DNA of 64,000 nucleotides, from the NCBI GenBank assembly GCA_009781495.1, contig WQYA01000004.1, positions 1 through 64,000 of the forward strand, in the 5' to 3' direction. Every line of letters begins with the position of its first letter. Positions within the stretch are counted from its first letter, which is position 1. Shown here piece by piece: positions 25,254 to 33,687 of this stretch. The notes beneath the pieces are model-generated. The model was not told the origin of the DNA. It searched no databases and saw only the letters and a program-made list of their open reading frames with translations. The position numbers and the translations under genes are program-made. Origin of the DNA: Cystobacterineae bacterium. Its GTDB lineage: Bacteria; Myxococcota; Myxococcia; Myxococcales; Myxococcaceae.

Positions 25254-25580
25254 CTTTGCGCAGCTTCATCCAGAGATCAAAGGGAGTTCTGATCTCCCAA
25301 AAGAAACTCAGCCTGGCCATGCTATCAGAAATTTCGTACCACCCAATGACACCGTTTTCAAATTGGATGCAACCGACAATCTAAGCTTTTTCGCTGCCGA
25401 TATGAAAATCTTCCGACACACTACGTTCTCACCATACCCCCATTTGAAAACAGATTTTTTTATGTTTTGCTGGTCGTGGAGAATGAAGCTCCTACCTCAC
25501 TTATGAACAATTGCCTGGGCTGGCTGCCTTTTGATAAGAATGGTAGGCAGCGAAAAATGACCTCACTCACAGCTCAGCCA
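25254..25580. other. gene-poor stretch before the repeat block
   Basis: Nothing supportable here. The ORF track offers a 62-residue plus-strand ORF (25467-25655) that continues through the repeat block at 25581-25680 and has no recognisable domain, so I do not call it. The stretch is upstream of the GIY-YIG gene and may contain its promoter. Confidence 0.4.
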
Positions 25581-25680
25581 AAAACATATTGGGGTAACTT
25601 TGTGGGTAATGCAACAAATGATGCCAGGAAATCTTATTTTAAATTAGCCTGTTGAGCTATCTGTTCTATGGCTGGAGGGC
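25581..25680 (+). repeat. 100-bp repeat, copy A, possible decayed attachment region
   Basis: Aligns without gaps to 33451-33550, at about 75 of 100 identical bases by hand count. It contains GGGGTAACTTTGTGGGTAAT, resembling the G-rich arm-site repeats often found near tyrosine-integrase genes, and ends in CTGGAGGGC(C), shared with the 3' half of the tRNA at 22220-22230. The repeat is certain; the attachment-site reading is inferred. Confidence 0.7.
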
Positions 25681-25814
25681 CAAGTGTAGGCTTTAGCAGC
25701 TACCCTAAAACCTCCATCCCCGAAGCCAAACGACAGCACGCCGCCGCCAGAGAAAAACTGGAGCAAGGAAGCATTACAATTAGTTCCAAGAACGCAGACA
25801 AGCTCGAAGATTGA
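25668..25814 (+). CDS. 48-residue hypothetical ORF
   Basis: ATG at 25668, stop TGA at 25812; too short for the ORF track. The product is hydrophilic ('SIPEAKRQHAAAREKLEQ' in part), with a predicted helix. There is no strong ribosome binding site, and the first codons lie in the end of the 100-bp repeat. It is listed because it is followed nine bases later by another small ORF with a good binding site, forming a chain of three ORFs on this strand. Confidence 0.3.
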   Translation: MAGGPSVGFSSYPKTSIPEAKRQHAAAREKLEQGSITISSKNADKLED

Positions 25815-25823
25815 GAGGGGTTC

Positions 25824-25973
25824 ATGGGGGACCGAGTGGCTAGGTGGACTGCAAAAGCCGAACGTGGCATGGACAAAACAGCAAACATGCTTAGATTCGA
25901 ACAATATAGAATTTTGGCTATGTTTTACTTATCCATACTTGCTAACCCAGGAAAAGAAGAGGAACATGAGTGA
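25824..25973 (+). CDS. 49-residue hypothetical ORF coupled to the next gene
   Basis: ATG at 25824 preceded by GAGAGGGG with a three-base spacer; stop TGA at 25971-25973 overlaps the start region of the following gene (ATG at 25966). The product has a basic N-terminus and a moderately hydrophobic helix ('YRILAMFYLSILA'). The overlap implies translational coupling. No family recognised. Confidence 0.4.
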   Translation: MGDRVARWTAKAERGMDKTANMLRFEQYRILAMFYLSILANPGKEEEHE

Positions 25974-26238
25974 ATTTACTGTGGGCGATTTAAAGCGCGA
26001 ACTTGAAGAGCTGAGCGATGATGTAAAGCTGTCCTTCTCCGGCGGACTGACCTTCTATAGGCTTAAGCGCTGGGGCGACAATGAATTCGTTGTGCTGTTC
26101 AACGAGGCGGAGGCTTTTCTATTGAACTCATTCAAAAAAAGAAACCCGCATGTGAAGGTTGCATTCATTGACACCAGCAATGTCGAGTTTGATGAACAAG
26201 GTCTCGTCGGTGGGCCAATAGACGTAGAGGTGCGGTAA
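25966..26238 (+). CDS. 90-residue hypothetical protein
   Basis: The start at 25966 (MSEFTVGDLKRELEEL) has AAGAAGAGGAAC upstream; the ORF track's longer version adds 34 residues from the overlapping small ORF. The protein is acidic, with an N-terminal helix and alternating beta strands ('DEFVVLF'-like segments), probably a small alpha/beta fold. It could be an immunity or phage-derived protein, but nothing in the sequence decides this. Confidence 0.6.
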   Translation: MSEFTVGDLKRELEELSDDVKLSFSGGLTFYRLKRWGDNEFVVLFNEAEAFLLNSFKKRNPHVKVAFIDTSNVEFDEQGLVGGPIDVEVR

Positions 26239-26304
26239 AGCAAGCGTAGGCTGGGACGATGCAACAACAACCTCTAACCTGTTTTGGCACAATAATAAAA
26301 AGCA

Positions 26305-27111
26305 TTACGGCTTAACAATTACTTCTGCAAAACCATCGTGTTTTGCGTTTAGGTCATTCATAATCCCTGCCGGATTCTCCAATTTGCCTTCTGGGTCATA
26401 AATGAAACATAAGAGACGGTTGCAATCAGGATGTCTTTTGTATTTTTCAATATCTACAATAAGCTCTTCCCCCAATTTTCTGTCGCCAAGCCTTTCTCGG
26501 ATTCTTTTTACCTCAATAACAACTTGTTCGTTTTTTAGTAGAAAATCCATTCTAGAGCTACCACCGGCATAGTCTGGTGTCCATTTCTCTGGACGAATAT
26601 CATCAAAATACAATTGCAAAATAGCGTGAAGCAAGTCTTGCATATCATATTCATCTTCAACATCCAATGTGTTCCTGTTTTTATGCCTAGTTCGTAATTG
26701 TTTTACGACCTTATGAAACCGAGAAAAGATATTGTTAAGAATAGACAAACAGTCTATGTCTGACTTTTTTGAGCCAATTGAAATATAGTCTTTTTCAAGA
26801 TCTTCAATCAAATTTTCCAAAAGCTTTACGCAGGAATTTACACACGTGGGGTTGTTTCCACATTGGGATCTAAATCCAGAAACATATTGATTGTCAGGCA
26901 GCAAAACATGGTTCAAAAATGACAATGTTTGGGTATGCCAAGGGAAATAACTATCGAAGTTTACAGATTTCCTTGCAAACCTTGAAGTTCCGCTCTCACC
27001 CCAAACTGTGCTCCTAGATACGGGTATTTCATATTCGGTTTTCAATACCTCCTTACCCTTGGTCGCTAAGTCTTTCAGTCGCTCAAGAACTTGTTCTTTG
27101 GTCATCTTCAT
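26305..27111 (-). CDS. PD-(D/E)XK nuclease, probable restriction endonuclease
   Basis: A 268-residue protein if started at the ATG at 27111 (MKMTKEQVLERL), which has AAAGGGGC upstream; the ORF track adds 21 unlikely residues. The C-terminal third has the core 'SSRMDFLLKNEQVVIEVKRI', reading as D-x8-E-V-K, the PD-(D/E)XK catalytic motif, followed by a helix and 'LLCFIYDPEGKLENP'. The middle part is helical. A decayed methyltransferase C-terminus lies just upstream on the same strand, so this is likely the surviving nuclease of a restriction-modification or similar defence unit. Codon use is more AT-rich than the core genes around it. Confidence 0.7.
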   Translation of the reverse strand: MKMTKEQVLERLKDLATKGKEVLKTEYEIPVSRSTVWGESGTSRFARKSVNFDSYFPWHTQTLSFLNHVLLPDNQYVSGFRSQCGNNPTCVNSCVKLLENLIEDLEKDYISIGSKKSDIDCLSILNNIFSRFHKVVKQLRTRHKNRNTLDVEDEYDMQDLLHAILQLYFDDIRPEKWTPDYAGGSSRMDFLLKNEQVVIEVKRIRERLGDRKLGEELIVDIEKYKRHPDCNRLLCFIYDPEGKLENPAGIMNDLNAKHDGFAEVIVKP

Positions 27112-27174
27112 TTTGCCCCTTTGCCATATTGCTCTATCAACACCCGATACTGTCTCATCAGATCTGCCACACAC

Positions 27175-27273
27175 TTACCATTTGTCGCTGTAAACGTTCT
27201 TTACAGCATTATTCAGCGACTTATGCACCTTGGCAAGTTCCGGTGGCATAAACGTAGATAAATACAAGCCAGC
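27175..27273 (-). pseudogene. remnant of a DNA methyltransferase C-terminus
   Basis: The minus strand encodes 'FMPPELAKVHKSLNNAVKNVY' followed by SDKW and a stop. This matches the conserved end of large class I adenine methyltransferases (pattern MPP-x-L-x-KAH-x-xLD-x-AV-x-x-xY). The preceding codons do not form the catalytic domain, so only the tail survives. It ends 63 bases before the PD-(D/E)XK gene. Judged by recalled pattern, not by search. Confidence 0.5.
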
Positions 27274-27419
27274 ATAGCTTAGCGTGAGTTTACAAAAAGA
27301 AACCGGCAACCCCCAGCCAAAGAAGTTGAGCGCCCCACCCCTCCAACTGAAAAACCTCTCTTGACACCTTCGCAAAAGGGAGGCTTAATCTCCGGCGCTG
27401 CAAGAGATTGTGGCTGGGC

Positions 27420-27563
27420 CTGCGAAGCCCATTTATTAGACAAACGAACGGAGAGAGCCTGCCGGTGGACCTTAGCTCTTCGTTCTGCGTGCCCTGCCTT
27501 GGCGACTCAGGCGTGGAATCGCAAGGTTCACCGGTTTTCGTTTGTCTATGCCGGTCTTCGCAG
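27420..27563. repeat. 144-bp imperfect inverted-repeat element
   Basis: Outer arms CTGCGAAG / CTTCGCAG at 27420-27427 and 27556-27563, then a perfect 12-bp pair TAGACAAACGAA (27437-27448) / TTCGTTTGTCTA (27537-27548), and an inner CCGGTGGACCTT / AAGGTTCACCGG pair. This could fold as a long hairpin. It is compatible with a miniature mobile element or a structured transcript. No other copy was noticed in this window. Confidence 0.6.
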
Positions 27564-27638
27564 CTCGTTTGAGTCGCCATTTTTTTGGCCTTCAAGCAAC
27601 ATTGCCCAGCCTCCTTCAAGTGCAGCGGGGAGCCGGTC

Positions 27639-27968
27639 ATGCCTGAAGAAGGAAAGCTGCGCGAAGATGAGAAAAATGCATTGCTCGCCATCCACGAGCA
27701 TTTGGCTTGCCTTAAACAAAGCGGTTATTCTCACGCAAACATTGTTGTGGAGCAGGTACTGGTTTTGCTGGAGCTTGCAAATGTTAAAACCTACCTTGAA
27801 AGCATTTCTGCGGCGCTTGGAGGGGTTGTTGAATGTATTCATCAAAAACGCAGAGGCGCAGCTTGGCAGATTGGCGTCATTATTCGCGACTTGGAGAGGC
27901 TCACCACCAACCTTCAGCATAGCCAGGCAGACTACATGTCAGGCCAAGACACTCTAGACCGGTTTTAG
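27639..27968 (+). CDS. 109-residue hypothetical helical protein
   Basis: Start at 27639 (MPEEGKLREDEKNALLAI), with GCGGGGAG seven bases upstream; the ORF track's start adds 18 residues. The product is almost wholly helical, acidic at the start and neutral later, without signal or membrane segments. It is not recognised. Its stop falls inside a CTCTAGACCGGTT sequence that recurs at 33684, so the 3' end lies at the border of a repeat element. Confidence 0.45.
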   Translation: MPEEGKLREDEKNALLAIHEHLACLKQSGYSHANIVVEQVLVLLELANVKTYLESISAALGGVVECIHQKRRGAAWQIGVIIRDLERLTTNLQHSQADYMSGQDTLDRF

Positions 27969-28319
27969 GTTGAAGTGAGCGTGACGAGACACAAGGTTTT
28001 GGAGCAGCTGAGACGAGCAAAGCTACGTCGAGGACTGCTGAGGGAGACATTCGTTTAGTCCCGGCAATTGGTGGCGCAATACAAGGCCCTCTGCCTCCCA
28101 TTGAACAGGGCCTCGTATTGCAATGGCTGAAAGTGGCTCACCCCATTGTATCCGTCCAATGGAAAAAGCGCCTATAAAGTGCGGAGTTTCATGGTTATTG
28201 TAGGTGTTTGCATTTTTATGTCATGGCACTTACGTATCAGTGAGTATTATGCCACAGAACCCACAGTTAAAACCTAAGAGGCTACATTAGGAAAAGAAAA
28301 CACAGAGGAGAAAAACCCG
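27969..28319. other. gene-free stretch with repeat end and strong hairpin
   Basis: Holds sequence related to the right part of the 33686-33815 element (starting at 27953), a strong hairpin at 28076-28121 with arms GCAATAC-AAGGCCCT and AGGGCCT-CGTATTGC, and the leader of the RCC1/EGF gene. The hairpin has no U-tract, so it is not a standard terminator. Confidence 0.5.
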
Positions 28320-31300
28320 ATGAAAGCATGGAAGTTGTGGAGCGCGTGTGTATTTGTATCCATAAACATGTCCTGTGGGGGTGGGGACAACTTGGGGGAA
28401 GCTGGAAGCGGCTATGCCTTAGGCGACAAAAACACCCATGAGTTTGGGGAGCTGGTCCAATCTGTGGGGACGCCGCCGGTTTCAATGCAGGCCTGTGTCT
28501 CGGATGCGCCCTGCACCATGCCGCTCATTTCCGCTGGCGGCAGTCACACAGTGGCGTTGAAAAGTGACGGCACGGTTCGGGGGTGGGGAGGCAACTATAG
28601 TGGCGAGCTTGGGGACGGGACGAACACGGACCGCAGTCAGCCAGTGCGGGCCGAAATTTCCTCCGGCGCGGCGCTCGCCAATGTGAGTGCCGTCGCTGCT
28701 GGTAGAAATGGCTACACGGTCGCGCTCAGGGCGGACGGGACAGTTTGGGCATGGGGACGGAACATCTTTGGCCAGCTTGGGGATGGGACGAACACGGACC
28801 GCAGTCGGCCAATACAGGTCGAAATTTTTTCTGGCGTGGCGTTCTCCAATGTTGTCGCGGTCTCTGCTGGCGGCGAGCACACGGTCGCACTCAGGGCGGA
28901 CGGGACAGTTTGGACGTGGGGAAACAGCACAGCCGGCCTTTTCGCGGGCGGGGTGGACCGGAATAGCACGGGCAACAACCGTCCCGTGCAGGTCAGGCTT
29001 TCTTCTGGTGGGGCGTTCTCCAATATGATTGCGGTCGCCGCTGGCGAATACCACACCGTTGCACTCAGGGCGGACGGGACAGTTTGGACATGGGGATACA
29101 ACTTCGATGGCCAGCTTGGAGACGGGACAACGACAAGCAGTGCTTGGCCAATACAAGTTGTGGCGCCCTCCGGCACAGGCCATCTCTCCAATGTGATTGC
29201 AGTCGCTGCGGGTGGAATTGGCAACACGGTCGCGCTCAGAGCGGACGGGACCGTTTGGGCATGGGGACGCAACAGCGATGGCCAGCTTGGGGACGGGACA
29301 CGGACAAACAGGACTAGGCCAGTACAAGTTCTGGCACCCTCCTCCGACACAGGCTATCTCTCCAATATTATTGCAATCGCCGCTGGTAGCAATAACCACA
29401 CGGTCGCGCTCAGGGAGGACGGGACAGTCTGGGCATGGGGAAGCAATATGAGCAGCAAGCTTGTTGGGTATGGGACGATGACAAACAGCCTTCGGCCAGT
29501 GCAAGTCAGACGCTCTGCCAGCGAGGCGCTCGTCAATATTGTTGCAGTTGCTGCCGGTTCTGAGCACACAGTTGCGCTCGATGTGAACGGGACAGTCTGG
29601 GCATGGGGACGCAATATGAACGGCCAGCTTGGGAATGGGACGATGACAGACAGCCCTTGGCCAGTGCAAAGCAACCACTCCTGGCTGAGCAATGCCTGTG
29701 CGAGCATACCCATCTGTTCCGGCGGCGCCTGTATCTTCTCCCGTGCCGACCGTTATGGCTACCCCGCTTGCACAACGTCCTGCCAATCCTCAACAACGTG
29801 CAGCGGCCACGGCACCTGCAACGCCTCAGGAGGCTGTTCCTGTGACACGGGCTTTGGCGGAGCAAACTGCAACCAATGCGCAGCCGGTTTCTCCGGATAC
29901 CCAAGCTGCTGCCAGGACGCCACAACCTGCAACGGCAACGGAACCTGCAGCACAACAGGGGACTGCATATGCAACCCCGGCTTCCTGGGACCCAAGTGCC
30001 AATACAGCGATGCGATAACCTGCAACGGCCATGGCACAGTAGATAAAAACGGAAGCTGCTCCTGCAATACGGGTTTTGAGGGGATGAGATGCGATCGGTG
30101 TATGATCCGTTTCATCGGCTACCCGAGTTGCAGCCAGTGCGCGACCGATTATTATAACTACCCAGCCTGCACTTTTTGTTGGGCGTCATCAACGTGCAAC
30201 GGCGAGGGCACCTGCAACGCCTCAGGAATCTGTGAATGCCGCTCTGGGCTTTTGGGGCCCAATTGCCAATATAGCAATGCGACGACATGCAACGACCACG
30301 GCACCGTGGACAACAACGGAAACTGCACGTGCTATTCCGACCATAGCGGGCCGGCATGCCAATATAGCAACGCGACAACCTGCAGCGGCCACGGCAGTGT
30401 CCAGGCCACCGGAATCTGCGTGTGCGATTTCGGCTATGGTGGGTCAAGGTGCCAGTGCAACGAGGCAACAGGCGTTTGCGCGTGCGAGGCCCAGACAAGC
30501 TGCAACGGCCATGGGGATTGCGATGCAAGGGGAGAGTGCGTGTGTGCTCCGAGCTTTGGCGGAATAAGCTGCAATCAGTGTGCGACCCACTGCTATAACT
30601 ACCCAAGCTGCACTTATTGCCAGGACTCAACAACCTGCAACGGCCATGGGAGTTGCAATGCAAGGGGAGGTTGCACGTGTGCCTCAAGCTTTGCCGGTAC
30701 AAATTGCAATCAGTGTGCGAACAACCACTATAACTACCCAAGTTGCACTTATTGCCAGGCCTTAACAACCTGCAACGGCCACGGCATCTGCAATGCCTCA
30801 GGAGGCTGTGCGTGCAGCTCTGGGTTTGTTGGGGCCAACTGCCAATACAGCGACGTCTATACCTGCAGCGGCCATGGCAGTGCCCAGGCTACCGGAAGCT
30901 GCACGTGCCTTCCTGGCTATGGTGGAGAAAGGTGCCAGTGCAGCGAGGCGACAGGCGGGTGCGCATGCGAGGACTCAGCAACGTGCAACGACAATGGGCG
31001 TTGCGATGCGAAGGGAAGCTGCGTGTGTGCCTCAGGCTTTGGTGGCCCAAACTGCAACGAATGTGCCGCTGGTTATTCCGGCTATCCAAACTGCACCTAT
31101 GACGACCCGCCCTCAACAACGTGCAGCGGCCACGGCACAGTGGACAGCAACGGAAAATGCGTGTGCACCAAAGGTTTTGGTGGCCTCAATTGCAACGAAT
31201 GCGCCGCTGGTTATTCCGGCTATCCAAACTGCACCTATGACGACCCGCCCTCAACAACGTGCAACGGCCACGGCACAGTGGACAGCAACGGGAGCTGCGT

Positions 31301-31514
31301 GTGCAATGAAGGTTTTGGTGGCCTCAATTGCAACGAATGCGCCGCTGGTTATTCCGGCTATCCAAACTGCACGCAAGGAGACGGAGAGACGAAGGAGCCT
31401 CTCAAACAAAAGAAAGGAGGCTGCGCGGCCAGTGGAAACACACCGTCCGTCGGGCTTGGCCTTGCACTCTCCCTGCTGCTGCTCGCCCGGCTTCGCCGAC
31501 GGGCGCTTGACTAA
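28320..31514 (+). CDS. RCC1-propeller and EGF-repeat surface protein with MYXO-CTERM-like tail
   Basis: A 1064-residue exported protein. A short signal sequence is followed by Cys19 in 'NMSCGGG', a weak lipobox. Residues about 75-455 hold seven RCC1-type repeats (core HTVALRADGTVWAWG), enough for one closed propeller. Residues about 480-1020 hold thirteen Cys-rich EGF/tenascin-like repeats (core TTCNGHGTC). The end has 'GGCAASG', a hydrophobic helix and 'RLRRR', the layout of the MYXO-CTERM sorting tag used by myxobacteria to anchor or process surface proteins. CAGAGGAGAAA precedes the ATG. The probable role is adhesion or recognition at the cell surface. Having both an N-terminal lipobox-like Cys and a C-terminal tag is odd. 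Confidence 0.85.
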   Translation: MKAWKLWSACVFVSINMSCGGGDNLGEAGSGYALGDKNTHEFGELVQSVGTPPVSMQACVSDAPCTMPLISAGGSHTVALKSDGTVRGWGGNYSGELGDGTNTDRSQPVRAEISSGAALANVSAVAAGRNGYTVALRADGTVWAWGRNIFGQLGDGTNTDRSRPIQVEIFSGVAFSNVVAVSAGGEHTVALRADGTVWTWGNSTAGLFAGGVDRNSTGNNRPVQVRLSSGGAFSNMIAVAAGEYHTVALRADGTVWTWGYNFDGQLGDGTTTSSAWPIQVVAPSGTGHLSNVIAVAAGGIGNTVALRADGTVWAWGRNSDGQLGDGTRTNRTRPVQVLAPSSDTGYLSNIIAIAAGSNNHTVALREDGTVWAWGSNMSSKLVGYGTMTNSLRPVQVRRSASEALVNIVAVAAGSEHTVALDVNGTVWAWGRNMNGQLGNGTMTDSPWPVQSNHSWLSNACASIPICSGGACIFSRADRYGYPACTTSCQSSTTCSGHGTCNASGGCSCDTGFGGANCNQCAAGFSGYPSCCQDATTCNGNGTCSTTGDCICNPGFLGPKCQYSDAITCNGHGTVDKNGSCSCNTGFEGMRCDRCMIRFIGYPSCSQCATDYYNYPACTFCWASSTCNGEGTCNASGICECRSGLLGPNCQYSNATTCNDHGTVDNNGNCTCYSDHSGPACQYSNATTCSGHGSVQATGICVCDFGYGGSRCQCNEATGVCACEAQTSCNGHGDCDARGECVCAPSFGGISCNQCATHCYNYPSCTYCQDSTTCNGHGSCNARGGCTCASSFAGTNCNQCANNHYNYPSCTYCQALTTCNGHGICNASGGCACSSGFVGANCQYSDVYTCSGHGSAQATGSCTCLPGYGGERCQCSEATGGCACEDSATCNDNGRCDAKGSCVCASGFGGPNCNECAAGYSGYPNCTYDDPPSTTCSGHGTVDSNGKCVCTKGFGGLNCNECAAGYSGYPNCTYDDPPSTTCNGHGTVDSNGSCVCNEGFGGLNCNECAAGYSGYPNCTQGDGETKEPLKQKKGGCAASGNTPSVGLGLALSLLLLARLRRRALD
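31071..31380 (+). repeat. 138-bp tandem repeats in the EGF region
   Basis: The marker GGTTATTCCG occurs at 31071, 31209 and 31347, spacing exactly 138 bases (46 codons). The last two full units are nearly identical at the DNA level, showing recent in-frame duplication of an EGF module. Confidence 0.9.
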
Positions 31515-31604
31515 ACCAAAGCCTAAACAGCCACCCAATGGGGAAAGCCAAAAGACTTCAGTACCCCATTGAACGGACCGCTACCCCCGAGGCCCTCTGG
31601 ACTG

Positions 31605-31662
31605 CATGGGACGGGGATGAGGGTGTTTTTGCCGCCAGGCATAAACGTCCTCACCCCCAGCT
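31605..31662 (+). repeat. G-rich hairpin repeat, degenerate copy
   Basis: Closely matches 40377-40435 (shared core GTTTTTGCCG-CAGGCATAAAC with G-rich left and C-rich right arms). This copy has mismatches between the arms, so its hairpin is weaker. It lies about 90 bases after the RCC1/EGF gene and may have served as its terminator. Confidence 0.7.
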
Positions 31663-31738
31663 ATGCTACGCAACTGCCAGCGCTCGTTGGACAAGAAAGG
31701 GCATTCGTCAGAGCGCTGCAACCAAGGCCCCCCTCGTT

Positions 31739-31960
31739 GAACGGAATGCAAAGTGTGGCAAACTCGCAACCCATAGCCCACTGCGGCTGCGCATGTTGCA
31801 CGCTCTGGCTGCAGGTGAAAAATATCTGGGCAGGCTGGCGCGCATTTGTGGCACGCACGGAAGCACCGTTTCTCAGCACCTCGCCTTGCTGAAGGCGTCA
31901 GGGTGGGTAGAGCACAGGGAAAGGAGCCTGCCAAACTTCTATCGCTACCCCGTTTCCGCC
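31739..31960 (+). pseudogene. ArsR-type helix-turn-helix remnant
   Basis: The plus-strand frame here reads 'SPLRLRMLHALAAGE', then 'STVSQHLALLKASGWVEHRE' and FYRY, the winged-helix pattern of ArsR-family repressors. No convincing start or binding site precedes it, the upstream part of the frame is the G-rich hairpin repeat, and the downstream part overlaps the opposite-strand lipoprotein gene. I read it as a fragment. It could still be a short functional DNA-binding protein if a non-ATG start is used. Confidence 0.4.
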
Positions 31961-31970
31961 AAACCGCCCG

Positions 31971-32606
31971 TTAGAGGCTGGTTATTTTTTGCGTTTCAAG
32001 CAAAACATATCGCACCCAATAGGGTGTTGCTTGTATTATTTTTTTGACACGCAATGTGTATTCAAACCCATGCTCATAATCAAAACCCTCTATTTCTTTC
32101 AATACCAACCAATTGTTTGAGTTTGTGTCTTTGACATGCAATGCATCATAAACTTCTGGGCCTTCGTCTTCGTCCTTGGTGGAAAACTTCGGAGCGTATT
32201 TCACCAACTCTGACGAGACAAACACCACCATCTCTTCCTCACTGTCTTCGGTGATTACTTTTTTCTTCCTGAGAGGACCTATAAATTGATATTTAATAGA
32301 AGAAACGTCCAGTGGTGGATTCGACATCCATACTTTCTTTGCCTTGAAAGTATATTCATATCCTCTTTCATAGTCGAAATCGAACCCTTCTGTAATTATA
32401 TCCACTAAAAGCTGTTTTTGATTGTCATCCGTATCGGAAAAAACCAATGCATCTATCACAATGTCACTCAACCAAGGCGTCCCATAACCTGTTTCGGGAT
32501 ATATTGTCACTTCGACAATCTTTGTTTTGTCGTTGTCCTTATCAGGACAACCAAGAAAGCTCATACATAAAAAAGCCAACCCCAAAAATGAATATTTTCT
32601 TTTCAT
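31971..32606 (-). CDS. lipoprotein with two DUF4377-like domains
   Basis: A 211-residue protein from the ATG at 32606 (MKRKYSFLGLAF). The signal peptide ends in the lipobox SFLGC. Two repeated modules follow, each with a 'GFDF/DYE-x-GYEYT-x-x-x-KK' core (about residues 70-105 and 170-205), as in DUF4377. Function unknown; expected at the outer membrane or periplasm. The codon use is AT-rich compared with the neighbouring core genes, consistent with acquisition. Confidence 0.75.
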   Translation of the reverse strand: MKRKYSFLGLAFLCMSFLGCPDKDNDKTKIVEVTIYPETGYGTPWLSDIVIDALVFSDTDDNQKQLLVDIITEGFDFDYERGYEYTFKAKKVWMSNPPLDVSSIKYQFIGPLRKKKVITEDSEEEMVVFVSSELVKYAPKFSTKDEDEGPEVYDALHVKDTNSNNWLVLKEIEGFDYEHGFEYTLRVKKIIQATPYWVRYVLLETQKITSL

Positions 32607-32834
32607 TTTACCATCCATTTTGCGTGTCTGTTCTGTTGTCGCCTAGGGCGGCAGAACGACTTATAATAGCTTATGACAACAACATAAACCTAAAACACTG
32701 CTCTATACGCCTAGATCAATTCTCTCACGAAGAAAAAAATGTCTCACAAATTATAGCATTTCTTTCATTCCAAAACAATCTCTCCTGGACAATGGACACT
32801 TTTGTTGTCAGTTTTAGCGATAACTTTGCAAAAG

Positions 32835-33320
32835 TTACACTGTCGGCGTGCGTGTCACCCACTTTTCCAAATAGACGAGTCGAAGCGTGGGACGGCCAGC
32901 TTCTTCTTTGAAGCGCACATAGCCGCATCTTTCATAAAGCGCTAGGTTTTTTATACTTTTATGGCCTGTGTGCAACTCAAACCTGGGGCTGGGAAAAGCA
33001 TTTTCGGCCGCTTCCAAAAGCCGTTTTCCCAGGCCTTGGTTTTGGTGCTCAGGGGCCACAATCAGCTTGTGGATATAGGTGGTGTCGTTTTCTGCATAGG
33101 CACGAACGGAACCGATGAGCTTGCCTGCTTCGTCTAGGGCTTTGAAAACCACACTCCGGGCACACTCCTGGCGCAACTCCTCCAAGGTTTGCCGGAGCGG
33201 TTGAATGCCAAAGTCCTCATAAATGCGTGCCTCACTTTGGTAGGCCAGGCGCTGCAAAGCAAGGATGGCTTCCAAATCCGCCGGCGTGGCTTTTGTCAAA
33301 ATAACGTTTTTCTTTTGCAT
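32835..33320 (-). CDS. GNAT family N-acetyltransferase
   Basis: A 161-residue acetyltransferase. The acetyl-CoA loop is 'APEHQNQGLGKRLLE' (Q-x-x-G-x-G/A pattern), preceded by strand 'YIHKLIV' and followed by 'NLALYERCGY', the usual C-terminal GNAT signature. It transfers acetyl from acetyl-CoA to an amine; the substrate cannot be told. It is monocistronic, between the lipoprotein gene and a repeat-rich gap. Confidence 0.9.
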   Translation of the reverse strand: MQKKNVILTKATPADLEAILALQRLAYQSEARIYEDFGIQPLRQTLEELRQECARSVVFKALDEAGKLIGSVRAYAENDTTYIHKLIVAPEHQNQGLGKRLLEAAENAFPSPRFELHTGHKSIKNLALYERCGYVRFKEEAGRPTLRLVYLEKWVTRTPTV

Positions 33321-33450
33321 GCAACTTTTGCTCCCCTGGCTTTTGTAAAATACCTTTTAGCCGCCCAGCTTCTGTTTGAGAATGTATTCTTCATCGACGC
33401 CTGGGGTGTGTTTGCCGGCCGCTGCGGATAAGGAAGGGAGACGCTAGCCC

Positions 33451-33550
33451 AAAACATAGGGGGGTAATTTGGGGGGTAATCCAAAAAAGGATACTAGAAA
33501 ATTTTCTGTTAAATGAGTCGCCTAAGCCATCCATTCTATAACTGGAGGGC
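33451..33550 (+). repeat. 100-bp repeat, copy B, possible decayed attachment region
   Basis: Gap-free counterpart of 25581-25680. It contains GGGGTAATTTGGGGGGTAAT and ends in ACTGGAGGGC, sharing nine bases with the tRNA 3' half. It is joined directly to a fragment of the 24129-24503 membrane gene, unlike copy A. Confidence 0.7.
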
Positions 33551-33687
33551 GGATGCCGAACAGCGATAAGCCCGCTATGCCGCCAATAAGTTGTGCGAGG
33601 ATTCATAAGAGCCTGGCCGCAGTGCTCGTGCCTTTTGAGCACGCACCGGCAGGAGGACGCCAGCCACGAAGTAGATTAAACTGCTCT
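33551..33687 (-). pseudogene. degraded copy of the 24129-24503 membrane gene
   Basis: GGATGCCGAACAGCGATAAG and the following sequence match 24335-24497 in the same orientation with substitutions and an internal deletion. This covers roughly the first 55 codons of the intact gene; the frame is broken and no start remains. Confidence 0.75.

Noticed and set aside
25467-25655. 62-residue plus-strand ORF
   Set aside because: It runs through the 100-bp repeat; the corresponding frame is not kept in the other repeat copy, and no binding site was found.
28482-29786. 434-residue minus-strand ORF across the RCC1 region
   Set aside because: It is the shadow of the repeated RCC1 codons; it lacks domains and a binding site, while the plus frame has clear repeats and a signal peptide.
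30052-31380. Repeat array that could suggest a CRISPR
   Set aside because: The repeats are in-frame EGF-type codons with unequal spacing and no spacer-like unique segments between identical repeats.
31538-32047. Full-length 169-residue regulator
   Set aside because: Only residues about 75-140 look like ArsR; the upstream part is the hairpin repeat and the downstream part is antisense to a lipoprotein gene.
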